Shown here one piece after another: positions 55,852-64,000 of a DNA stretch of 64,000 bases. The DNA lies in contig NC_133656.1 in the NCBI RefSeq assembly GCF_009905375.1, positions 242,042,401 to 242,106,400 of the forward strand. Reading direction: 5' to 3'. Under the pieces are notes generated by a model. That model was not told the DNA's origin. It did not search any database and saw only the letters and a list, made by a program, of their open reading frames with translations. Each line of letters starts with the position of its first letter. Within the stretch, counting starts at the first letter, position 1. A program made the position numbers and the translations under genes. The stretch comes from Apium graveolens (taxonomy: Eukaryota > Streptophyta > Magnoliopsida > Apiales > Apiaceae).

Positions 55852-56240
55852 TTACCTACAAGGTGATTTTCTAAGGAACCATTTGGCATGTATTCGTAGA
55901 CTAAGATTCTTTGTTGGCCATCAGCACAATATTCCAAAAGATTGACAAGGTTTGGATGGTGAACAATACTAAGTGTCAAAACCTCTGCTAGGAACTCTCG
56001 ATTTCCTTGATATCCATTTATGTCAAGTTGCTTCACTGCGACAATCTGAAGGACACAACCAAAAGCAGAGTTAAGATTGAAAAAAATTGGTGCACAGATG
56101 GAGGAAGAAGAAACAAAATAATTACTTTACTAGTGCGTGTTATCTGTCCTTTGTACACCCTCCCAAACCCTCATTCTCCTAATAGCAGATCAGGATGGAA
56201 GTTCTGTGTTGTAGCAGCTGGTGTTCTTAATGGAATCAGT
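55852..56240 (-). pseudogene. Captured two-exon fragment of an RLCK-VII (PBL-type) kinase
   Basis: The minus-strand exon from about 56240 to 56126 reads PAATTQNFHPDLLLGE, a TGA in place of Gly, then [15 protein letters not shown] before a GTAAT donor. After a ~75-base intron ending in CCTTCAG, the exon from 56045 reads [36 protein letters not shown] and [18 protein letters not shown]. This is the ATP-binding lobe (glycine loop and AVK lysine) of receptor-like cytoplasmic kinases of subfamily VII, which relay immune and growth signals at the plasma membrane. The catalytic lobe is absent, so the fragment cannot be an active kinase. Confidence 0.85.
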
Positions 56241-56987
56241 ACGCACAATTCTACAGCATATTACAGGAATTATTTAGGTTCCCCAGTCCCTTTTTTAGCA
56301 GTGGTTGTGAGCACACACACAACACATGGCTTGACATAAGTATGTGTAAGATGATTACCAACTAAATTGTGCTATTATTCAGAGGAATATAGATTAATAT
56401 TATATGTGTTCTGCTATGCCTATAACCAAACTTGAATGTCAAAACTAATGGTTATTGGCAAGCACACAATGCAATAAATTTGATGATTTTGCGGCTGATA
56501 AATCACCCATCATTTTCAACATTCACAACACAATCTTGAGCACATTTAAGAACCTACAACAGAAAAAAATAACCAGCATATAATTACAATCAGTGCATGC
56601 TCCTTTTATACTATTCATGACTCAAATATCATTTAACATAAAAAAAGAACCCAACTCGCAGCATGTATCGCAGTTTTTGTTTTAATTCAACACAACTCTA
56701 GCAGCACATTTCTGCCATTAAAATAGACCACCCAAGTTTTACCCGGAGAGAGAGAGATCAAATTTAAGACCGACGCAATGACAATCATATGTTTTCAATT
56801 CAAAGAAGCTAAACATAATGTATCAGAATTTGGAACAAGGAAACACATAATCAAAATATGCAAACATACTAAGTTATAAGTTGACAATAGTTTATAATGT
56901 TCTTGCAGACTAGCTTACATTAAAGCTTGCATCTCTTAGATTATTAGAATTACAACAATTTAACAGGAGCAGTTACAGGCTTTTACC

Positions 56988-57590
56988 TGACAAGGCCCAA
57001 ATTGAGTATACACCAAGAAGTCTGTGGCCAAGATTTCTTCTTGGCCTTCATCAACAAAACTCTAGCCCAAGCAATCCATCCTTCCCATGATATTCTCTTG
57101 TCCCATGGACTTCCCCACTCTAGCAGAAGTGTCAAGCCTTTCTCAGCTTCTTTCTCAGCCTCTTCATATCTGCACCTCCAGTCCTCCACAGCTAACATTT
57201 GTAACAAATTAAACTAAATGCAACTAAAAAACTACAATTGCCTAACAAACACAAAAGACATTAGAATTAAAGCTAAAAAACATCAATCATGATACCATAT
57301 TTCATTTCATTTGAGCTTAACAGAGCAAATTGAAAAAATACAAATTGTAAATTGAAAATATAAATACCTTGGGACGTCTATCAATGAAGAATTTAATGAG
57401 CATCTTGAACCCTAATTTAACATCCTTCCACTCCTCCAAATCACAAAACCCTAACAAAATCCCCAAAATCCTAACCACGACTCTCAAACTCGGGGCTGGT
57501 TCCAAAGACGACAATGGCGGCGATGGAGGCGACGGAGCTGGTTCCAATGACGGCGATTGCGGCGGTTTCGAGGGTTTCGAGTTAGGGTGA
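56988..57590 (-). pseudogene. Captured two-exon fragment of an unidentified host gene
   Basis: The minus-strand exon from the ATG at about 57547 reads Pro/Ser-rich, then LRVVVRILGILLGFCDLEEW and KDVKLGFKMLIKFFIDRRPK, ending at an AAG|GTATTT donor (about 57369). A second exon (about 57195-56990) reads AVEDWRCRYEEAEKEAEKGL, LLLEWGSPWDKRISWEGWIA and WARVLLMKAKKKSWPQTSW before a GTAAAA donor. The helical, charged second exon could be a TPR-like repeat, possibly of a plastid protein. I do not recognise the gene. The upstream GC-rich leader seems to have been taken along. Confidence 0.5.
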
Positions 57591-58109
57591 AATGGAGGAG
57601 ACTGAGAGGGGATTTCGGGTCAGGTTGGTGAGAGTAGGGAATGGGCTGGGCTTAATCGATGTGATTTTGAAAATAAAAAGGTAAGAAACCGGAGATAGAA
57701 GAGTGGCAGAGGAACAATGAGGGAGATGAAGGCGGTCAGAGATAAGATGGGAAAGGGAAAGGGAAATTGGAGGATCACACAAAAAATGAATTAAAGGAAA
57801 AAAGAGAGAGATAAGGGGGGAAATGAAATTTGGAGGAAGGGGGAAATGAAATTTCATTGGAGGGAATGGAAAAATTGGGTGATAATGGGAAAATAATTTA
57901 ATAAATATTTTAATTTATAATTTTTTTTTAATATTTTAATTATATTTATCGTATTATATATTTATCGTATTATACTTAATTATATTTGTCGTAGTTTAAT
58001 TATATTTGTCGTATTTTAATTATATTTATCGTAGTTTTACTGGATTTTCCTAATCCTGACATGCAAGATTAATTTCAAATTTGTTAATAATTTTTTCTTT
58101 TGACTAAAA

Positions 58110-59990
58110 TTGATATATCTTAACATCCGTACGGTGGGATCTTCGAAAAAACCATTTTAAAAAATAATCTTGTGAATCGGGAACGAGTCTCGTTGTCGGG
58201 AGTGTAAGTTTTACTAGAATTTTCTAATCCTGACATGCAAGATGAATTTTACATGGATAAAATAAATATATTTTAACATCCGTACGGTTGGATCGTCCAA
58301 AAAATTATTTTAAAAAACTATGTTGTCAATCAGCAATGAATCTTGTTTCACGGAGTTGTACCTTTACCTCATTTTTCTTATAAAGTCAAGCAAGATAAAT
58401 TTTGAAATTTTTAATTATTTTTTTACATGGCTAAAATCAATATATTTTAATATCCGTACGGTTGGATCGTCCAAAAAATCATTTCAAAAAATCATTTCGT
58501 TAATCAGCAAGGAATCTTGTTTTAGGGAGTTGTGCTTTTACCGGATTTTTCAAATCCTGACGTGCAAGATGAATTTCAAATTTTTTAATAATTTTTTCAT
58601 ATGACTAAAATCGATATATCTTAACATCCGTACGGTCGGATCGTCGAAAAAATCATTTTAAAAATCAATTTTGTAAATCGGGAACGAGTCTCGTTGTCGG
58701 GAGGGGTACTTTTATCGGATTTTTCTAATCCTGACGTGCAAGCTGAATTTCAAATTTTTTAATAATTTTTTCATATGACTAAAATCGATATATCTTAACA
58801 TCCGTACGGTCGGATCATCGAAAAAATCATTTTAAAAATCAATCTTGTAAATCGGGAATGAGTCTCGTTGTCGGGAGGGGTACTTTTACCGGATTTTTCT
58901 AATCCTGACGTTCAAGATGAATTTTAAATTTTTTAATAATTTTTTCATAAGACTAAAATCGATATATCTTAACATCCGTACGGTCGGATCGTCGAAAAAA
59001 TCATTTTAAAAATCAATCTTGTAAATCGGGAACGAGTCTCGTTGTCGGGAGGGGTACTTTTATCGGATTTTTCTAATCCTGACCTGCAAGATGAACTTCA
59101 AATTTTTTAATAATTTTTTCATATGACTAAAATCGATATATCTTAACATCCGTACGGTCGGATCGTCGAAAAAATCATTTTAAAAATCAATCTTGTAAAT
59201 CGGGAACGAGTCTCGTTGTCGGGAGGGGTACTTTTACCGGATTTTTCTAATCCTGACGTTCAAGATGATTTTTAAATTTTTTAATAATTTTTTCATATGA
59301 CTAAAATCGATATATCTTAACATCCGTACGGTCGGATCGTCGAAAAAATCATTTTAAAAATCAATCTTGTAAATCGGGAACGAGTCTCATTGTCGGGAGG
59401 TGTACTTTTATCGGATTTTTCTATCCTGACGTGCAAGATGAACTTTAAATTTTTTAATAATTTTTTCATATGACTAAAATTGATATATCTTAACATCCGT
59501 ACGGTCGGATCGTCGAAAAAATCATTTTAAAAATCTATCTTGTAAATCAGGAACGAGTCTCGTTGTCGGGAGGGGTACTTTTATCGGATTTTTCTAATCC
59601 TGACGTGCAAGATGAATTTCAAATTTTTTAATAATTTTTTCATATGACTAAAATCGATATATCTTAACATCCGTACGGTCGGATCATCGAAAAAATCATT
59701 TTAAAAATCAATCTTGTAAATCGGGAACGAGTCTCGTTGTTAGGAGGGGTACTTTTACCGGATTTTTTAATCCTGACGTTCAAGATGAATTTTAAATTTT
59801 TTAATAATTTTTTCATATGACTAAAATCGATATATCTTAACATCCGTACGGTCGGATCGTCGAAAAAATCATTTTAAAAATCAATCTTGTAAATCGGGAA
59901 CGAGTCTCGTTGTTGGGAGGGGTACTTTTATCGGATTTTTCTAATCCTGACGTGCAAGATGAACTTCAAATTTTTTAATAATATTTTGAC
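58110..59990 (+). repeat. Minisatellite of ~11 units, ~173 bp each
   Basis: Cores ATCCGTACGGTCGGATCGTC recur near 58126, 58279, 58453, 58628, 58802, 58976, 59149, 59322, 59497, 59669 and 59843. The first three are more diverged (GGTTGG or GGTGGG) and the rest nearly identical. Each unit also has ACGAGTCTCGTTGTCGGGAG and TTTTTCTAATCCTGACGTGC. There is no ORF. The core matches that of the array at 30390-32790, including the GGATCGT and AAAAATxxTTTTAAAA neighbours. Confidence 0.94.
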
Positions 59991-59999
59991 ACTAATCAT

Positions 60000-60540
60000 T
60001 ATAAAAATAAATAAATAAATAAAAAAAATTATACTCACTTTCATTTAATTCTTAGTTAAATAAAAAAATAATTACTTAAAAAATAATTATTTAAAATTTA
60101 TTTTTTTAATAATTATGTACCAATATTATCTTTCCCTGGGTCACTCAATCATTTCCCCCTTCACAAATTTTTTGCCCCCCCTTTACTTGTAAATCTGATA
60201 AAATGTCTCCCCCTTTTACTTTCAATCTCAGTCCTCATCTTCAATTATAACATAGTGATGGGCTTCTATAGTGAATTGTTGGGCGGTCATTTTCCCCCCA
60301 AAACAATAAACTCCTCAATAATACTTCTCTCTCTGCCGCTGTCTTTTCTCTATCGATGCTCTCTTTCCCTCTCTCCCACTCTCTCTATGAAAGCATGAAT
60401 TTTCGGTGTTTCAGGACTCCGAAATTCTTTCTCTCCACTGGACATGTCTATGGCTCCGATTAAATAAAAAGAAACAAGTGCTTTAGAAAGTAAAGACCCC
60501 AGCTCTGTTACTTTTGGTGCTCCTAGGTAAGCTTCTTTTT
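60000..60540 (+). pseudogene. Captured leader/first exon of a host gene (candidate)
   Basis: After an AT-rich stretch, a CT-rich leader (about 60320-60390, TCTCTCTGCCGCTGTC) is followed by SALESKDPSSVTFGAP-like sequence ending CCTAG|GTAAGC (about 60527). The order resembles a promoter, 5' untranslated region and first exon. It precedes the SPD1/Ycf45-like exons at 61007 and may belong to the same gene. An in-frame TAA (about 60462) interrupts the only plausible frame. Confidence 0.3.
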
Positions 60541-61006
60541 TCAAATCCTTATCTTTATTTTACATGCAATTTGAATTATCGGGTGTGGATCTGAAATGGG
60601 CTTTTATTGTTTCTTGCTAATTTAGAGCAAATAATTTTTTTTTGTTGGTATGTGGAAATGAGATAAAGATTGATTCTTTGATGACCCATTTTAGTTAGTG
60701 TTAATTGGTTTTGTTTGTTTTTCTGTTTAATGTTTTTTTGATAAATCTTGGGTTGCTTACAGGCTCATTTTGTAGGAAAGTTTGTATCTTTCTTCTTGGT
60801 AAGGTAGATTCTGATTGTGGTTAGTTGGTATTGTTTATTTGTTTGTTACGATGAGATTAATTGTTGGAGTTTAGTGATAGTTTGGAGCAGGCTGTAAGCT
60901 AGTAGTTGTTATAAGTAAGACTAAAGGTCGAATACCGGAGTCTGTTGTTTTCTACTTAAATATGAATCATATGAAAAAGTGACTAAATTTCGTATTTGTT
61001 TTTTAG

Positions 61007-61388
61007 ATCCTGGAAGCTGAGCTACAACAGGTAGCAGCAGTGATGGGACTAGAGGATGAAATATATATCACAGAGGACATTGTCCTGGAAGATGCCTTCT
61101 AGCAACTAGTCCTGAACTGAAACAGAATCCTTGGATACGCATTGTAGCTAAATTTCAAAAGCTGCCTGTATTTGTTATTAAGGTATCCTGGCAAGTGGCA
61201 TTACAGTTTTCTAGTTGGTTAAATAATGATTTTGTTTATCTCACTCTCAATTTGGTTTAAGATTTTCTTGACATGCAAACTATTACTTTGTTTATCTCAC
61301 TTTCAACCTGATCTATGTTTGTCTAAATATGCAGTCAAGTAACATGTCACAACTGGTCAAGGCTATCTGCATGATTCTGGATAAGTGA
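61007..61388 (+). pseudogene. Captured SPD1/Ycf45-like exons
   Basis: An exon from a TTTTTTAG acceptor to AAG|GTATCC (61007-61182) reads ILEAELQQVAAVMGLEDEI and ITEDIVLEDA, then after a one-base loss LATSPELKQNPWIRIVAKF and KLPVFVIK. A second exon (61335-61388) reads SSNMSQLVKAICMILDK followed by TGA. The SPELKQNPWIR, PVFVIK and QLVKAI-x-MIL pattern matches my memory of the C-terminal region of plastid-targeted P-loop/R3H proteins (Ycf45 family; SEEDLING PLASTID DEVELOPMENT 1). The exon-intron structure is retained, so capture was from genomic DNA rather than mRNA. Confidence 0.58.
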
Positions 61389-61663
61389 TACTATTGAATA
61401 TCAGATTCCCAACAAGATTAGATCTAGTGACCAAGTGACACTTGCTTTTTCAAATAAATATAGTTCAGTAAAGTGATTGTACAAAACACCTTGACTTACA
61501 TCGACACTCGACAATTTCTATGCTATGCTATGAGAGTAGTCAGCCCATATTCCTATTTAACAAAACATAAAGGTTGTATATGAAATGCGAGATAAATATA
61601 CCTGACACTACAATTTAGTCTTACATTCTGCTAGAGTATCTCCGGATCCCGGGAGCAGGTACC

Positions 61664-61743
61664 ATGCCATCTTTGAGTCGGGAACTAGTTTTCCTGATAC
61701 AGCAATTCTTGGACGAGGAGAAATTCAAAGATACCGTTCATAA
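61664..61743 (+). pseudogene. Captured TOPLESS first coding exon (LisH domain)
   Basis: From the ATG at 61664 the frame reads MPSLSRELVFLIQQFLDEEK then FKDTVHK, and ends CATAA|GTAAGT, a perfect donor. This is the N-terminal LisH segment of TOPLESS-type corepressors (normally starting M-S-S-L-S-R-E-L-V-F-L-I-L-Q). These recruit histone deacetylases to auxin, jasmonate and meristem repressors. Upstream, CTGCTAG (about 61628-61634) could be the acceptor of a leader exon. Only this one coding exon is present; no CTLH or WD40 part follows. Confidence 0.88.
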
Positions 61744-62109
61744 GTAAGTTATTTAGCATATCTTATCTTAGCTTTTCGGCTCTATCTTGTTGTTAATTTA
61801 TTATATTTTTCAATGTAGGATCTTATATAAATTTGTTCGATGGATGTGCAACTTATTTTTTTCAGTTTTGTAAATTGTTATGTGTATTAGTCCTTCTTCA
61901 AGACAAAAATCGAAGTCTTCAGGTTTCAAGAACTGCTTAGATTAGACTTGTTTAGTTCATTTGTTATGTTCCAATTTTGGATAGTCAATCATTGATCATA
62001 TTAAGAAAAACATAAGATGAAAAGATTTGAACTATCTGGCACTAGCATAGTTGGAATCTTGATGTAGTTGGAAGGACTAATCATTCTATTTGATGTAGTT
62101 GTCAGCCTC

Positions 62110-62698
62110 ACTTTAACTGGCTACTTGGAATTTGGAATAACTAAGGGAGGCGGAAAGTATGGTAATGAGGGTCTGTCATTTGGAAATGGTGAAGTTGTTG
62201 AATCGGATAAAGTAGTTGTTGCTGCTGATGATGCGCGGTGTTCAAAAACTGGAGTGTCGATTCTTGGACAGGGTGGACATGCTGTTGATGCTGCAGTAGC
62301 AACTGCTTTGTGCCTAGGTGTTGTTAATGCAATGGCTAGTGGGATTGGTGGTGGAGGTTTTATGGTTGTTCGGTCTTCAGCAACTTCACGAACAGAGGCA
62401 ATCAATATGAGGGAGACTGCTCCTATAGCTTCTTGTCATTTGGAAATGGTGAAGTTGTTGAATCGGATAAAGCAGTTGTTGCTGCTGATGATGCGCGGTG
62501 TTCAAAAACTGGAGTGTCGATTCTTGGACAGGGTGGACATGCTGTTGATGCTGCAGTAGCAACTGCTTTATGCCTAGGTGTTGTTAATGCAATGGCTAGT
62601 GGGATTGGTGGTGGAGGTTTTATGGTTGTTCGGTCTTCAGCAACTTCACGAACAGAGGCAATCAATATGAAGGAGACTGCTCCTATAGCTTCTTCCCA
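62110..62698 (+). pseudogene. Captured gamma-glutamyl transpeptidase exon with internal tandem duplication
   Basis: Reads KGGGKYGNEG, VVESDKVVVAADDARCSKTG, GGHAVDAAVATALCLGVVNA and MASGIGGGGFMVVRSSAT, then ETAPIAS and a CAG|GTTATT donor (about 62698). This is the N-terminal part of the large subunit of plant gamma-glutamyl transpeptidases, which degrade extracellular or vacuolar glutathione and its conjugates. A 260-bp block is duplicated in tandem (62174-62433 and 62434-62693, only two or three differences). Since 260 is not a multiple of three, the second copy is out of frame. The catalytic Thr region is absent. Confidence 0.88.
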
Positions 62699-62920
62699 GG
62701 TTATTGGAATGTTAAGTTTCTGTTATAGCATTTATTTGGCAAACCAGAGTTTTTGTTACCAGTGATGATGATAATTACCTCAAACCAATTACCGGAGGCT
62801 CTTCACTGGACTTGTAGTATTATGGCATTGTGATTAATTTGTGTATTTTTCAATTCATAGATGAACTTGTAAATTTGTAAAAATATTTAGTTTGTTGATG
62901 AATGTATACGTGTCCAGGTT

Positions 62921-63012
62921 TACTCTCTTTATAGTAATGCAAGAGCTGCAAAATGCGGTCTCCATGAAATGGAGATTGCATTTTGCAGCTTTGTATTACT
63001 ATAAAGAGAGTA
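62921..63012 (+). ncRNA. Near-perfect 92-nt hairpin (miRNA-like foldback or tiny MITE)
   Basis: Arms 62921-62965 and 62969-63012 pair almost completely, with a 3-base loop (GAA), a few G-U pairs and one single-base bulge. The sequence TACTCTCTTTATAGTAAT on the left is matched by ATTACTATAAAGAGAGTA on the right. The outermost TA on each side could be a target duplication, which would make it an ~88-bp palindromic Stowaway-like MITE. The same fold could be processed to small RNAs. The sequence alone cannot decide between the two. Confidence 0.5.
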
Positions 63013-63229
63013 CACTTTGATTTGTATGTATTTATCGCCAAACTTTTAGTTTAATACTTGAACTCGTCCATTTGAGGTAGTATTTTTGGTTTTTGATTTG
63101 GCTCATGATTTTTTGATTGTTAGTTTGTTGGTCGAATGATTCATGGTTTGGAAATTTCTTGGTTAAATGTTTTTGGATCTGTTTTGTGGGGACTTGCATA
63201 TTTTTGCAAGTCAATTTTTTTTACCATTA

Positions 63230-63742
63230 CTCAACAGACAACGGTTACTGTCACAATGTGTAAAACAATCATCTAAATAAGGTGTTCAGATAACAAGACA
63301 CAAGACCGGTTGTATGAACCTCATTTACCCAAAACTACTAATAACCATTGTCTGTGAGCTTTCCTTTTAATAATGGTATGTAAAAACCATTGTTTGATGT
63401 TCAATAAGATAAGTGTTATAATAAACACTTGTCTAAATTACACAACATAAGGCCAAAAACTGTAGTCTCACACTACCATAAGTTAGCTTATTAACAACGG
63501 TTTTTGACTGTTATGTGAAAGATTTATGACAACAGTGCAGAATCCGAACTGTTGTCTATCTCGGTAAGAGGATGCCACAGAGACAAGTCTTTCAAAAAAC
63601 AGCTATAACCGTTGTTCTACATGTACTCCAACAACAGTTTTTCAAGGAAAGGAAATTCACAGTTGTCTACGAATTTGGGGTAACAGTTTTTTTGTCAACC
63701 GTTGTTTCATAGGTGTTGTGTGATTGCAAATTTCTTGTAGTG
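63230..63742. repeat. Right subterminal repeats of the 9-kb CACTA
   Basis: About fifteen ACAACGGTT / AACTGTTGT / ACCGTTGT motifs in both orientations, mirrored at 54740-55190. These are the expected binding sites for the CACTA-encoded transposition protein. Confidence 0.85.
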
Positions 63743-64000
63743 TAGCGCAGAGAGAGAGAATCATATTCAAGTCTATTACATGAATTTTTTAACACGGTTA
63801 ATTAAGCACAATTATAGGTGTAAACTAAACCGAGCCAACTTGAAATCGACTCGATAAAATATGGTCAACTCGACTCGAACTCACTATAGAGCTCGAGTTT
63901 GTACGTATTTTTAGGCTTGATAAAAGACCTCGAGTCGAGCGGAGTTTTTTTGAGGTTGACTCGAAATTGACTCGATTCGAACTCGAACTCAAATCATTCG
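63743..64000 (+). repeat. Segmental duplication, copy B right part
   Basis: Continues copy A from 47221 (TAGCGCAGAGAGAGAG onward) through ACTCGACTCGAACTC sequence to the window end, with a few percent differences. Confidence 0.92.

Larger units (their letters stand above)
54717..63742. mobile_element. 9-kb CACTA element carrying many host gene fragments
   Basis: Starts CACTACAACATTTTTGCAAT and ends TTGCAAATTTCTTGTAGTG; target duplication TAG on both sides (54714-54716 and 63743-63745). The uninterrupted target is preserved near 47221. Subterminal regions (54740-55190 and 63230-63720) hold many ACAACGGTT / AACTGTTGT motifs, different from the ACGACG motifs of the other CACTA family. It contains a 173-bp minisatellite and exon-like pieces of at least six genes. 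No transposase ORF is visible, so it is non-autonomous, a Pack-CACTA. Confidence 0.95.

Noticed and set aside
60350..60544. 64-codon minus-strand frame
   Set aside because: Antisense to a CT-rich leader and candidate exon with a clear + strand donor site.

Overview
This window is transposon-dense nuclear DNA from a flowering plant. It is very AT-rich, its host-gene exons are split by GT-AG introns, and it holds Ty1/copia and Ty3/gypsy LTR retrotransposons, CACTA, hAT and Stowaway DNA transposons, and plant-specific gene families (SnRK2 kinase, uclacyanin, TOPLESS, a plant PHD-finger family). A eudicot with a large genome is likely. An Apiaceae-like asterid is only an impression. I found no intact protein-coding gene: every host gene fragment or retroelement reading frame I followed across its length carries a stop, a frameshift, a truncation or an insertion.

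Layout. 1-4374 is the 3' end of a Tat/Ogre-type gypsy element in + orientation, with an antisense multi-exon ORF and a 3' LTR. The LTR truncates a minus-strand PHD-finger gene (about 13.1 kb down to 4375). That gene also holds a complete 4.8-kb copia element (6563-11356, 5-bp target duplication TATTT) in an intron. 13.1-17.4 kb is intergenic, with MITEs and a hAT-like element (16101-17016). 17391-28148 is a tandem array of three ~3.15-kb units plus a fourth partial unit. The first unit carries a Stowaway MITE that the others lack.

28.5-38.3 kb is a decayed SnRK2 kinase gene. One short CACTA derivative lies just before its start codon. A 7.4-kb CACTA element (29572-36981) sits inside exon 1 with a perfect GTT target duplication. 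A frameshifted uclacyanin gene follows (39.3-40.1 kb). A second copia element (40243-47033) contains a nested solo-LTR-like insertion (44121-46219). 50.6-53.7 kb is a deleted Sirevirus-like copia element. 54717-63742 is a 9-kb CACTA element bounded by TAG target duplications, with the matching empty site preserved in a duplicated segment near 47.22 kb.

The most notable biology is in the two large CACTA elements. Each contains a long array of ~175-bp tandem repeats, and the two arrays share a core (TACGGTTGGATCGT-like) although the termini belong to different CACTA families. Each has also captured exon-sized pieces of several unrelated host genes: at least six in the 9-kb element (RLCK kinase, TOPLESS, gamma-glutamyl transpeptidase, an SPD1/Ycf45-like protein and two others). 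The gypsy element is unusual for dozens of copies of a CpG-rich palindrome (GGACGCGTCC and variants) spread through its antisense exons, untranslated DNA and LTR.
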